DNA of 64,000 nucleotides from Crotalaria pallida. Taxonomy: Eukaryota; Streptophyta; Magnoliopsida; Fabales; Fabaceae. Every line of letters begins with the position of its first letter. The stretch's first letter is position 1. Below are positions 11,911 through 23,168 of the stretch, piece after piece. A program made the position numbers and the translations under genes. The notes under the pieces were generated by a model, which had not been told where the DNA came from, made no database searches, and was given only the letters and a program-made list of their open reading frames with translations. The stretch is taken from assembly GCA_037953625.1 (NCBI GenBank), contig CM075652.1, positions 55,793,501 through 55,857,500 of the forward strand, in the 5' to 3' direction.

Positions 11911-12013
11911 ATTACCGCCTTGTTTAAGGCGGAATCGTTACCGCCTTGTTTAAGGCGGAATCATTACCGCCTTTATGAAGTCGGTATACCTTCTGACTGC
12001 CCTAAGGCGGAAG
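11911..12013. repeat. Element 1 motif cluster C (between the convergent genes)
   Basis: The clearest cluster: TTACCGCCTTGTTTAAGGCG is a near palindrome repeated twice in tandem, followed by TTACCGCCTTT, AAGTCGGTA and AAGGCGGAA. It sits in the centre of the element at the edge of a very AT-rich spacer (11500-11910) between the 3' ends of the two genes. Confidence 0.8.
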
Positions 12014-12318
12014 TAATATATATCAGTTAACAGAGAAGTTGAAACACTGCAATCTGCCAACCTGCAAACTTACATAACAGTGACAACAATTGCAAACAGA
12101 TAATTACAACATACGTAATTTTAATATAAATGATAAAATTACAATAACTAAAAATGGATTATTAACATTTATTAATTACATTAATTAATATCATATCTAA
12201 TTACATAACCATTTACAAATGTAACAACTCATGGAGTTGTAAGATCAACCGCACCATCAAAATATGTTTTCGGAAGTAATGATTTAAAAGCATTCAACCG
12301 ATCTCCGAGCTTATCCGA

Positions 12319-14987
12319 TCATTCACATGCAGTAGGCCAAAGGGATCGATACCAAGTTGAATATACCAGAGGAAACGGACTGTTATCTCGCAATATAATG
12401 TGCACCCAATGCTCATTATCGATGTTGCCAACGGCCCATACACGAGGTGTTGACGTCGGGTTTGTTCTATATGGGAGAAAGGTCTGACAATTCCCAATAT
12501 TTGTCGGTTGAGAGGTTATTGACACAAAAGCTACATTGTACTTTGACGCAATGGCATGACCCACTTCTTTTTTGAAACTCCGCCAACATTATCTACATGC
12601 AAATTGTCCAGGCACTCGTTGTATTCCTTGATGCCCAATAACTCTATGTAAAGATCCTTATACTCCATCATCTCATTTATCAAATCATGGCGCACCGACA
12701 TCCAACTGTGTTGATCTCCAAATAGATGCATAGATATGGCCCGGAAACCGCAGTTCCCATCACCACCAACATCATGTATGGATTGGATATGTTCATGTAG
12801 CGCCGTGGGGGCCAAGAACCCATGAGTCGGAATTCTTGCGGTTGAGGTTTGAGATGCTTGAGATTGGGGGACAGTTGTACATTTCTCTGACTTTGACTTT
12901 GACTTGGACATGGACTTGGACTTGGACTTCTTCTTCGATGTTTCTGATTTGTCCGTACTTTTAAACAAACTATCCACCTGCGAATCCACCCGCTCCCATT
13001 GCGAAGGACAACGTTTTGTTGTCTTATCCTTCTTCGCCTTCCTACCCTTTGTATTCACCTTCTCTCTAGGTGGTATCATTGTGGTGGTTTCGGGCCGGAC
13101 AACTTCGCGGAACTTGTGCCAAAGTCGTTTTTTTGTAGCTTTGTCCCCTGCGTTGAACATCTGCAAGTACTCCTCCCATAATGGTAATGGATCTGAATCA
13201 ACCTCTTCATTGTGTTCTATTTTATCTGCTTCAACTTGTCCACAATCAAACATTGATAACTTCTTCCAGTGAACATGAACTGCACTCAGAGGAATATATT
13301 GGCATATCTTCTTGTAACCGGCAAGCTCGCAACAGAAGGGTAATCCATGTGTGGTTCTGATTCGGCAGCCACAACCATCACCACCAATACTTTGCACCTC
13401 TTTATGAATCAAAATCAAAGCTTCTCGAGACACCGCATAGCGCAACTCCGAGTAGAAAGGTATGTTCATCACATGATCAACCCTTGTAATGCTCTTCTAA
13501 AACGAGTCCACGATGTCACGATGCTGGCATATCAGCATACTATGCATGGCATCAAAACAAGCAGCTAAATCTCCAAAGCTATCAGCCAACATCCCCTTGA
13601 ATGTAGAATGCGCACTCTCAACCCTGTTTTACAAGACAATAATACATAAGAGAGGTCTAAATAAAAACAAACATGTCTATCAAAATTAAAACATAAATTA
13701 GTATATGTAATTATACATGTTCGTCGTTGTGTTGCCAAGGTGCATATGCTGGTTTACCCATGCATCCACAAATTTTTCTTTGTTGTGATTGAGGTATGTC
13801 CTATCAACATAATCAAGCAATGCACCACACCCGGGCCCGACTTCCTTGCATACATTCTTGAATGCATTGAGATATGCTTCATACTCATCTATGCTCTTGC
13901 AGTGGACGACATCCATCCATGCTTTCATCACTTTGCCAGTTTTTGCAGTGTCCTGGAAATAGATTTTAAACTTTCCCTATTTGCATTTCACATGAAACTG
14001 ACAGAGATGATGTGTCGATGTAGGAAACACATCACCAATAGCTCTCACAAGAGCTCCATCAAAGTCGGTCACAATAAGCATGGGAAATTGCCGAGGGTCA
14101 GAAAACAATGCCCTAAACTGCTTCAATGCCCACACGAAGCTGTCATAATTCTAGGATGACATGAAAGAAAAGGCAGCCGAGAATATTTTACACGTTGATG
14201 TTTGACACACAATCTCAAGCAATGGCACTCTATAACGGTTTGTCTTGTACGTGTTGTCCATTACTAGCACAAGACTGAAGTTGCGGACTAGAACAATGCT
14301 GTCAGGATGAGCCCAAAAGATATCCTTAACCACATCAGAATCTGGCAAAGTCCTGTAAGAATACTGGTATCCTTCCCTCGCCAAACATAGCAACAGATGT
14401 TGCATCTGTGTACGCGAGTGTCTCACCTCTTTTTTGTATCGGCCACGAACATTGTATATTTGCTTCATCGTCGTCACATTCCCAGGGTATCGTTCTTGAA
14501 GGGTAATCATTATCTTCTTCGGTCTCACACCATTCTTCGTCAAGTCAACAACAAGAGCGTGTTGTTCTGCAGTTAGCCTTCCAGGGAATGGATGACCAAC
14601 TAATGACTCGTATCCCTTATGGTTATGGAAACCACATTTGACCTTTAAATCCCACCTATCATCAGAACGACTCCGCTTTGCATACAATCTGAATGGGCAA
14701 TTAATTTTCTTACTCCCGGTCTCATATTTAAGGACTACCTTGGTAAGCTTGTAAACACCACTTTGCTCACAAGCAAATACAATCCTTTGCCGCTTACTTT
14801 TGCCTAGTCCTAAATCAGATTTCAATACTTTCAAGACAAACCCTAGATTATATCCGACTCCGCGAACCCAATCAATAAGCTCATCACGATTCTTAAACAT
14901 ATCTTTCGTGCAAAACGATGTGCTAAAATCGGGAAACTCTGTCTTCGGAACCTTTTCATGAAGAGGGTCTTCGACATCTATCACCAT
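12319..14987 (-). pseudogene. MULE transposase fused to an OTU cysteine protease (Element 1)
   Basis: Read from 14987 downward, the ATG lies five bases after an intron acceptor (CATGCAG). Order of parts: N-terminal FAR1/MuDR-type DNA-binding region (CPFRLYAKRS...CGFHNHKGYESL), MULE catalytic region (FSLVLVMDNTYKTNRY, later IVTDFDGALV and FPTSTHHLCQFH), SWIM-like zinc region (CGCRIRTTHGLPFCCELA), a Lys/Ser-rich linker, then an OTU domain with GGDGNCGFRAIS (catalytic Asp/Cys) and NEHWVH (likely catalytic His). OTU enzymes are deubiquitinase-type proteases. Breaks: in-frame TAG codons near 14152, 13975 and 13500 and a frame change near 12560. An intron separates the catalytic and SWIM parts near 13630-13700. 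The same fusion occurs in Element 2. Confidence 0.85.
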
Positions 14988-15035
14988 TGTACCTGCATGC
15001 AGGGTTAATTAATGTTATTATTGATACTGTTTTTG

Positions 15036-15110
15036 TTTCCGCCAATAACAAGTCGGAATGTAATCCGACTTTTGGTTGTCGGAAATACTTCCACCCCTGA
15101 GTTGTCGGTG
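15036..15110. repeat. Element 1 motif cluster D (upstream of transposase ATG)
   Basis: Motifs TTTCCGCCAA, AAGTCGGAA, AATCCGACTT, TTGTCGGAAA and TTGTCGGTG lie just upstream of the transposase start, within its predicted leader intron. This mirrors cluster B in the PMD leader intron. Confidence 0.7.
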
Positions 15111-15545
15111 CTCCATTAATGTAGCTATTACTGCTCCATTAACGTAGCCATCATTCACAAGGCAAAGAAATACACAGAGAAACATATCTTCAATGCAACT
15201 AAAACCTAGACATAACTATAATATAACCACTTTCAAATAATATTATTTAAACCAAAATAGAGAGTTTTCAAATACCTTAAGTGAAATATACTCTTGTGCA
15301 AAGAGGTTTTCAATGTTGCTTCAATGATTTGCTTCAAGATGATTCACTTTATTTCCTCTTCTTCTTCAAAGACTCCTCAGCTCAAAGCACTTTTTTTTCT
15401 TTTTTTTTTCCTTTCTTGTTTTGTTCTCTGGTTGCAGACTTGGACCGTAACTTATGAGTGAAGGAAAACGTATGTTGTTGCTGCTTTTGTTTTGTACGTC
15501 TTTGAATGGAGGGGTATTTTTGTCATTATAACATTTTATTAAAGT

Positions 15546-15690
15546 ATCCGCCTGTGGAAAGGCGGAATACTTAATATTCTTACCGCTTTGAATGAGTCGG
15601 AAGTAATTCGACTACCATAAGGCAGAATTGTTCTATTTTGTTCCCGCCTAGGTTAAGTCGGGAAGTATTTTCCGCCTTGTTTCAGGCGAT
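15546..15690. repeat. Element 1 motif cluster E (right subterminal)
   Basis: TATCCGCCTG, AAGGCGGAAT, TTACCGCTTT, GAGTCGGAAG, AATTCGACTA, AAGGCAGAAT, TTCCCGCCTA, AAGTCGGGAA and TTCCGCCTTG occur in alternating orientation just inside the right TIR, mirroring cluster A. Confidence 0.75.
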
Positions 15691-15721
15691 GATTAAAGGG
15701 CAAATTTGTCCTTCAAATACG

Positions 15722-15767
15722 TAATGGGGGCCATTGAGCAATGAATGGGGTTCAAAAAGAAAAACTC
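15722..15767 (-). repeat. Right terminal inverted repeat of Element 1
   Basis: Reads inward on the minus strand as GAGTTTTTCTTTTTGAACC and then GGCCCCCATT. It matches the left TIR at its outer 14 bases exactly. Confidence 0.75.
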
Positions 15768-15810
15768 TTTACAATTAGAGCAACGTCAATGGACTTCTTT
15801 TTCTTTGGTA

Positions 15811-16095
15811 CTCCCACCGTTCCTATTTAACTGTCCGTTTTTGGATAAGTTTTATGTTTATTTTTATCTGTCCTTTTGATTATTTTAAGGTATAATAAAT
15901 GCTACTTTCCATGTATACCCCTATTTAATAGGGTATTGGTTTTCGTAAATAGTGGAAGATAAGTAATGATTATAGAAAGAGAAAGGGTATAGTGGGTAAA
16001 AACATAATTAATGTATTGGAAATCTAAATAATGATTGCATTTCTTAAAGGGTGTGTTTTGTTTGAAATATGACAGATAAATAGAAACTGAGGGAA
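15811..16095. mobile_element. Stowaway-like MITE
   Basis: Starts CTCCCACCGTTCCTATTTAA and ends AATAGAAACTGAGGGAA, flanked by TA dinucleotides (15809-15810 and 16096-16097). No coding capacity. The copy at 21085-21367 is a close relative in sequence and length. Confidence 0.75.
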
Positions 16096-16137
16096 TAATA
16101 CACCCTCCCATCAAAAAGTCTCAATCATATCTTTTTT

Positions 16138-16940
16138 TCCTCATTTATGTCTTTAGCTCTGAAAAGTTGAGAGTGTTTTGGTTTTGGTCCTGCAAGTTTT
16201 TTGACCTGATTTATCTTTAATTGTTTTGAAAATTTGGTTTTGGTTGTTAGTAAAAATTCGTTGACTATCGATGTGACTAACGAAACATCGCATCATCATG
16301 CATGTGTGCAAGTATTACGTGTCGTAGAATATTGTGGATGATCCGAATCCGCAAGATCAAAAGGGTCAAAGCCCAATCCATAAACACATATGGGTTGAAC
16401 TTTGGCTCTTTTGCTTTTTGGCTTGAACTTTGGACCTTTTCCTTCTACGGGTCCGGATCATACACGTCATCTTGTCGGTGACACATGCAATACTTACATA
16501 CATGCATGCTAATTTAATGTTCTCTTAGTCACATCAGTAATTAACAGATTTTTTCTAACGGCACAACATGGATTAAAACTAAAATTTCAAAACAAATACT
16601 CCCTTCGGTCTTGTTTATTAGCAAAAATAACTATCAGCACATGTATTAAGAAAGTTAGTTGAGTGCATTTAATTTTTTCAAAATTCATAGAAAAATTGAC
16701 TACTTTAGGAAACTTGCATTGGGAATGAAACAAAAATTAAATGTTATAACCACTTTGTAGGGATATTTTAAGAATTGCTGTATTGAGAATAGAAAGTTGG
16801 TTAATTTTTTGCTTATATATAAGACCATTAATATGATTTTTTTTTTTTGCTTATAAATGAGATCGGAGGGAGTATGAGTCAAGGTAAAAAAAAACTTCTA
16901 GGAACCAAAACCAAAACACTCTTAACTTTCAAAGACAAAA
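16138..16940. mobile_element. Long-inverted-repeat (foldback) element, copy A
   Basis: Begins with a GTTTTGGTTTTGGTCCTG phrase and ends with its near complement AACCAAAACCAAAACAC; inner arms contain matching GATGTGACTAACG and TAGTCACATCAGTAAT words. Related copies are at 27952-28464 and 59460-59945. No reading frame. Probably a non-autonomous MULE-like DNA transposon with long TIRs. It is interrupted by the MITE at 16599-16872. Confidence 0.65.
16599..16872. mobile_element. Stowaway-like MITE nested in foldback copy A
   Basis: CTCCCTTCGGTCTTGTTTAT at the left pairs with ATAAATGAGATCGGAGGGAG at the right. TA target duplications are at 16597-16598 and 16873-16874. It splits the right arm of the host element, whose sequence resumes with GAGTCAAGGTAAAAAAAA, so it inserted later. 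Confidence 0.8.
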
Positions 16941-17074
16941 TACAACCTGCCATGAGGCGAGACAAGTATGGGTAATACTTACACACATGCATGCTGATGT
17001 ATTGTTCCGTTAGTCACATAAGTATTTATTTATTCATGTTAATAGTTTTTTTTTCTTTTTCAAGTCGAACAAGT

Positions 17075-19207
17075 ATGGGTAAAATTTTGGTTTTCATTTA
17101 TTATAATGGGAAATATCATGAAGGACCCGAAGACATTACGTTTAAAGGAGAAAAAAAGCGATACAAATTGAACATGATATCACTTATGAGTAATTAAAGA
17201 TGAATATTAATGACAAAATTAGGTTTCAACAAGATCAATACATTTCGAAGTTAATAACCAGACTTTTGGTGTAACAAAATTCGACCAAATATGTTGAGTA
17301 TGTGCTCTATAAAGATAGTGATATGCATTGTGTCCTTGATTTTTTTACGGGGTCGAATATGAGAGTCATTGATATTTATGTTTCATTAGACGTTACGTGT
17401 AGTTCCACTACCCTAGTGGTGACACATGCAAATGAAATGAAAAATGATTTTACATAGAGCGATGACAATGATTGAAGTCGAGATATGGACGATGATTTCA
17501 CAGAGGATGAGGAGGAGGCTGAATATTCATATGTGAATCCGTCTGACTCCGAAGAGGAAGAATCAATTAATATTTCTTTACCTTCACAATCGACGTCAGC
17601 TACTACAAATTTTCAAGGATGTCAAAACCCTGAAATTGCAGATTTGTTGTTGTTAAACTAATATTTATTTGAATAATATTTAATAATTAAGTAATTTATT
17701 TTTTTGTCATATAAAAAAAATTAATTTAATTTTTTAATGATTATTTATTTTGGGTTTGATTACATATCTAGATTACGATCCATTTCCACTGCATACTCCC
17801 TATTCTAGTTACATTAATTAGGAAAATCGTCATCGGGAAATGGATTGCAGATGAGTTGATGTATCAGGATCTTGGCGGGAGGGTGATAGATTTTATGTTG
17901 GTTTAAGGTTTAATAGCAAAGAAGCGATTCTAATGTCTATCAAGCAGTACGGATGAAGACTTATCAACATTATACCACTATTGATTTGAAGCTAACTAAA
18001 TTATATTTGAAGTGTCAAAAACATGCAGATGGTTGTTCGCGGAGGATAACGACCATTTTACCGAAAGATGATGACAAATGGGTAGACAAGACGTGGGGCG
18101 GCCCACACACTTGTGTGAACACAATGTTATCACATAATCATGTTAAATTGGATTCTAACATCATAACGTCGTTTATTCATCGTATGACACTTAATAACGT
18201 TGCTATTTTTATATGAATGAGTATGTTTTCCTATATTTTTTTTAAAAAAAACTTCATAACATTTGAAGATTTGATTTGCGTGGAACCATCCACTTCGATC
18301 AAGGATATCCGATCAATCATCACCAAGCAATATGGTTTCCAAATATCATATAGGAAAGCTTGGCTAGCAAAACAAAAGATAATTGAAAAATTTCATGGAG
18401 ACTGTGATTTTTCTTACGTTATGTTACTAGTCTGGATGGAGAATATGCTTCATTATGCTCATGGTTCTTACTACCAAATTCTAGAAAAAGATGTTTATCC
18501 CCTTTCTGGAGAATTTGCATTATTTCGAATATTTGAAAGACTATTCTGGACATTCAAGTAATGTCGTGATGCCTTTGAGTTTTGCAAGCCAATTATTCAA
18601 GCTAATGGAACGCATTTGTATGGAAAGTATCATGGTATTCTTCGATTGCAACAAGCCAGGATGGAAATGATCAAGTGTTACTGCTAGCATTTGCGGTTGT
18701 GGATGGCGAGAAGGTATGGGAATGGTTTTTGGCACATATACGTGAGCATGTGACCAACAAGAAGGGTTTGTGTTTGATTTCCGACCACCACCGAATTATG
18801 CTAGCTATCAGCTGTCCGTAATGAATCTCTAGGTTGGCAAGCTCCATGGGGGTACCACAAGTTTTGCATAAGGCACATTGGAAGCAACTTCAATACCAAA
18901 TTGAAGAACTTATTGAAGAGTACAAGTACCCATTATTCTTTCTTGATAATGTATATGTATATGTTTATGTTATTTTTTAATCATGTACCATACCATATCT
19001 CATTTATATAAGCGATAGAGGTTATGCTACTGACAAAGATACCATGGAGCGGAGATTAAACAGACTCTGTAATCAAAGCGAAGAAATAAAATTAATAAAA
19101 TGGGTTAATGACATTCCGAAAGAGCAGTGGCTATTAGCTTGTGATGAAAACGGGGGAAGATATGGTTACATGACCACAAACCTATCAGAACCTGTAAACA
19201 AGCTTTA
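17075..19207 (+). pseudogene. Decayed MuDR-type MULE transposase
   Basis: Pieces of a MURA-like transposase in order: N-terminal MGKILVFIYYNGKYHEG; an acidic stretch near 17480-17560 (DDDFTEDEEEAEY); a zinc-type DNA-binding part near 17970-18130 (LKCQKHADGCSRRI, GGPHTC...SHNH); a linker (STSIKDIRSIITKQYGFQIS) near 18290; and the MULE catalytic part near 18570-18800 (QANGTHLYGKYHG, LAFAVVDGEKVWEWFLAHI, LISDHH). Frames change several times and stops interrupt it. It is not the PMD/OTU family of Elements 1 and 2: no OTU domain was found. Terminal repeats were not identified. Confidence 0.7.
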
Positions 19208-20149
19208 AAAGGAAGCTTGTAGTTTACCAATTACAAATTGTTTTTGTATATAAGATAAGTAAATGTACATCCAGATGTCAATTTTGGATATACATATAAC
19301 ACAACTCTTCTTCAACAAAGGAAGTTGAGTTCATGGACCATGCAGCCAGTAAAATATAGGAGTTAGTAGAATTACGGATAAAAAGTCAAGGCTATAATAA
19401 TTCACAAAATAGTATATGGTGTCGACATGTATCATCTAACAATTTCCAACTCCAACCCCTCTCTAGTGATCTTTTCCTTACCTCCACCACTCAACCAAGT
19501 TTACCGTGATCGCCTTCGACCACAACTACTGGCGATCAATTCTGACCATAACCTCTAGATATGAAAACATATTCAAACCCATCCCCATCACTCTACTTCA
19601 TCATCACCTTCACTATTGTCAACCTTTATATTCAAAACTTTAGATATGGAAACGGATTCCAACCCAACTTGCATCGGTGAAACACATATGATAACATAAG
19701 GATTGTGCCAAAGGAGTATGACGATGGGGAACTCAGTGACGACTCAATAACCAAGGTTTGGAGGTGTAATGTCGTAATGCATGGTGAAATGATGAAAAAA
19801 TGGGAGGGATAGCAACGCGACAAGGTGGGTAAACGATGTCAAAAACTCTTGTGTGTAGGACTGATTTTCTCGTGGGTAAGAAGATGAAAGAAGGAGTGGA
19901 TGCGAAATGTGATGCCTGCATTGATCTCACGCTCCGCCGCTTTATCTACTCCTTCCTCACCGGCACTTTTGGCACTTGGCAGTCTCCTCTTTTACCGCTT
20001 GTCTCTTCTTATGTTTCTTTCTCAAAGGTTTGTTGGTCTTATCTATTCTTTCTTGTTTATGTTCTAATCCTCTTTTATGTAGTTAATGAAATTAAAAATG
20101 TAAATATTTAAATTTTTTATCAATTGAGGTTGATATAATTCGTGTGAGG
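19208..20149. other. Noncoding interval; no gene recognised
   Basis: Contains short open frames without any recognisable motif, including one of 91 aa at 19836-20111 that may be accidental. Probably remnants of the adjoining MULE and degraded repeats. Confidence 0.3.
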
Positions 20150-20294
20150 TTGTGTGATTTAAGCAAGTGGTTGGGAGTTTGGTCCCCAACTCTTGAATTT
20201 CAGTTGGGAGGGTCACTCTCGAAAGGGTCTAACCATATCCGAAAGATTAGTCACCGTGCTCGCATTGGTGAATATCTAAAAGACAAAAAAAAAA
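20150..20294 (+). mobile_element. tRNA-derived SINE (degraded)
   Basis: The 5' part resembles a tRNA promoter (AAGCAAGTGGTTGGGAG as A-box region), followed by GGGTCACTCTCGAAAGGGTC and GATTAGTCACCGTGCTCGCA and a poly-A tail. The body matches the SINE at 24471-24662 (GATTAGTCACCCAGTTGCGC), so both belong to one family. Confidence 0.55.
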
Positions 20295-20608
20295 CTACTT
20301 GCATAATTGTTATTGAAATTATAAAAAAGTTGACTTAATAAAAATATTTTTCGAATTAATTCAATATTATTGAAATCGGATAAGAGAGTAGTATAATAAG
20401 AAGTTAGAATTTCTCCCGTCCCTAAATATAATATAAGACCCTTTCGAAATTTTTATTTTGTTATTATTTATAAGATTTTTTTACCAATTTTTCAAGACTC
20501 TGACAATTTTTAATTGTAATTAATTAATTCTTTCCATAAACACTTATATTTACTCAATATCTTTTAGAATTCCAATAAAACTTATAGAAATAATTTTGAA
20601 AAAACACA

Positions 20609-20879
20609 CTCTCTCCATTTCATATGTAATGTGTTTTAAAGGTTATACACGAATTTTAGGAAATGATTAAAGATTTGAGAATTTGGTGTATGTTAATTAT
20701 AATGCTCATAACTAATCATTATTGAAGATAGAGAAAGATATTAGAAGTAAAAAAGAAAGTATATAAATATGGGTGTGTTGTGAAAATAACATTAATTATG
20801 TATTGAGTTTTGTAAAAAAACAATACATATGAAACATGTGACAAAAACTCTATAAACACCACATATGAAACATAGGGAG
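20609..20879. mobile_element. MITE with TCCATTTCATATGT ends
   Basis: CTCTCTCCATTTCATATGTA near 20609 pairs with CATATGAAACATAGGGAGTG near 20879. AT-rich interior, no coding capacity. Target duplication not clear. Confidence 0.5.
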
Positions 20880-21084
20880 TGTCAAATATTCATATTTTCA
20901 ATACAAATAAATAAATCAAGTAACTTTCTTAATAAACATGAATTTCTCTATAAAAAAAAATCTTATACCGCCTCCGATCATCTTTTTGGAGAAATTCGAT
21001 CTCGTCTATCAAGAAAGTGAATTAAGGTTGTTAGTGATATTGGAGATGTAAATATTTAATATACTTTTTCAAAACTACCATATA

Positions 21085-21367
21085 CTTCCTCTATTCCTAT
21101 TTAATTGTTCTTATTTGGAGAAATTTTTTGTTTCTTTTTATCTGTCCTTTTGATAATTTCAAAAGGGTAATAAATGTTTTTTTTCACGTTTATCCCTATT
21201 TAATAGGATATTGGTTTTTGTATGTAGTGGAAAAAAATAATGATTACGGAGAGAGAAAGTGTACAGATGAAAAACATAATTAATGTATTAGAAATCAAAA
21301 TAATGATTGCATTTCTTAAAAGGTGCGTTTTGTTTGAAATATGATAAATAAATAGGAACAGATAAAG
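21085..21367. mobile_element. Stowaway-like MITE
   Basis: CTTCCTCTATTCCTATTTAA to AATAGGAACAGATAAAG, flanked by TA. Interior words (TTTGATAATTTCAAAAGG, GGGATATTGGTTTT-like) match the MITE at 15811-16095. Confidence 0.65.
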
Positions 21368-21780
21368 TAATTCTTATTGAAATTCTATAAAATGTTGACG
21401 ATGATTTTCAAAAGAAGTAATTATAAATGTTACTATTGAAAAGTAGAAGAGGATTTCATAAATAATATCAATTTTTTTTTTTACGTTAAAGAATCTTACA
21501 AATAGAATAAGAGGAAACACTTATTAGATATTCCCTTCGGCTCGAATTATAAGGAAAAAATATCATTCTTTTGGTTTAAAATACAAGCAAAACTAACTAA
21601 CTTTATTAAATTTTGTTTCATTTCCAATGCCACTTTCCTAAAACACCCCTAAAAAATTGTAATCTTATTTAATTTTTGTTTCATTTCAAATACTACTTTC
21701 CTAAAATACCTCTATTTTTTATAAATTTGAGAAAAATTAATACAATCAACTAATTTCTTTAATAAGCGTAAAATTAATTA

Positions 21781-22054
21781 CTCCCTCCGGTCCTATTTAT
21801 AAGACCCTTTTGGGGTTTTTATTTTGGTCCTATTTATAAGACCCTTTTTTCAATTTTCAATAGCATTTAATTAATTCTTTCCACTAACACCCCTATAAAT
21901 TCAACACTTTTTAGAGTTCAATAATAATTATAGGGATAGTTTTAAAAAAAGTATATCAAATTTTCATATTTCCAATGTCACTAATAAATTTATCCACTCT
22001 CCTTGGTGGTAGTGAAAAACCCCAAAATGATCTTATAAATAGGACCGGATCAAG
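21781..22054. mobile_element. Stowaway-like MITE
   Basis: CTCCCTCCGGTCCTATTTAT at the left pairs with ATAAATAGGACCGGATCAAG at the right, with TA on both sides. The left arm has a local duplication of GGTCCTATTTATAAGACCC. Confidence 0.75.
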
Positions 22055-22168
22055 TAGTCAATATAATATATAATTAGAGAAGTGATTTTCACTTCTTAAT
22101 TTTCCTCCTTGCCCATTGTTGTTCCCGCCCAATACATATTTTTGGCACTACTCATGGCTTCCAACCGT

Positions 22169-22186
22169 GAGAGAGAGAGAGAGAGA
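22169..22186. repeat. (GA)n microsatellite
   Basis: Nine GA dinucleotides in a row in otherwise unannotated DNA. Confidence 0.9.
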
Positions 22187-22701
22187 AAGTTAACCCTATG
22201 TCTGTCACTGAAGTTTAATTCCATGGCTGCCATTATATGAGAATAAGAAGAGTTTTCTTGGTTATTGTTCAGCATTTATGGTACCTCGCTGTATTACGTG
22301 GGCAGTGTATTTTTTACTTAAAGACCTGAGTGTATTCTTTACTCTTTCCATTTTTTCATCTTCCACTGCATATCTTAGTCCCTCCTTTTTCCTGACATAC
22401 TATTGCCAAGCTTTTTTTTTCTTTTCAATATAGCTTCAGGTACGCATTCACTTATGTACTGATGTATTTTAACATTCGTTTGATGTATATCTTTATTTTT
22501 TCATTAAAAGAGTATTTGTTGAAGTTATGTTTTCTGATTGCAACGATACTCAAAAGATCAAATAACGATACTCTTATTTGTATTTGTTGTATAAACATTG
22601 CATTACTTAGATGACTTACATTATTTATATTATTTAATTATTAATTATTTAATTGTTTAAATAATAAATATGACTTATATGCATCCCCATTATTTTTTAG
22701 G

Positions 22702-23168
22702 ATGACTTTCTGTAACATACGTCAACCGCAACCAGGCAGAGAAACTAAATTTCTCCAAGCAGCAATTGTCAGAATGTGGAATAAAGAACAAAATGGGAAA
22801 ATCACTAATGTAAATATTGTTATTGTCGATGCGGAGGTATAAGTTTACACTACTTTTATGCTTAATTGTAATATGAATTAAGTTGAAAATATACTAAATA
22901 AAATTACTTTTCTCACATAATTGTACATACAAAATGTACATACAAAATAAATTGACACTAATTGCTCTATTTTTAATTCTGCTCCAGGATGATGATGAGT
23001 ATGGTTTTTCCAAAATTCTTGACATTCTGTTATTCAAGGAATATATTTTTATTATCGATATCAATCAAAATTTCAACATTGAAAAAAGATCGACAATTAC
23101 AAGGTTGTTACCATGAATACTGATTCTAATGTCATCAATGAGATCAAGTCTTCAATTTCTGGAAGGTA
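22702..23168 (+). pseudogene. Possible OB-fold / RPA-like gene fragment
   Basis: A 45-aa stretch (22702-22838, starting MTFCNIRQPQPGRETKFL and containing AAIVRMWNK) ends at a GT donor. The next candidate exon after CTCCAG at 22989 reads DDDEYGFSKILDILLFKEY, and a third short piece near 23100 reads NTDSNVINEIKSSISG. This layout resembles the first OB fold of the RPA70-like proteins that abound in plant genomes, often spread by Helitrons, but the match is weak and I cannot exclude chance. No complete frame exists. Confidence 0.25.

Larger units (their letters stand above)
7442..15767. mobile_element. Element 1: PMD plus MULE transposase-OTU transposon
   Basis: An 8.3-kb element bounded by imperfect terminal inverted repeats (7442-7486 and 15722-15767), sharing GAGTTTTTCTTTTT and GGCCCCATT. 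Candidate 9-bp target duplications are ACAACAATT (7433-7441) and TTTACAATT (15768-15776), 6 of 9 matching, the size expected for MULEs. It carries two convergent genes: PMD (+, 9013-11478) and transposase-OTU (-, 12319-14987). Each starts just after the acceptor of a predicted 5' UTR intron. Five clusters of a GGCGGAA/TTCCGCC-type motif sit in the terminal regions, the two leader introns and the AT-rich centre. Both genes now carry stop codons, so this copy is probably immobile unless helped in trans. Confidence 0.85.

Noticed and set aside
7540..15690. CRISPR-like array interpretation of the GGCGGAA clusters
   Set aside because: Repeats are 8-10 bp, occur in both orientations at irregular spacing in a plant transposon; no spacer-repeat regularity.
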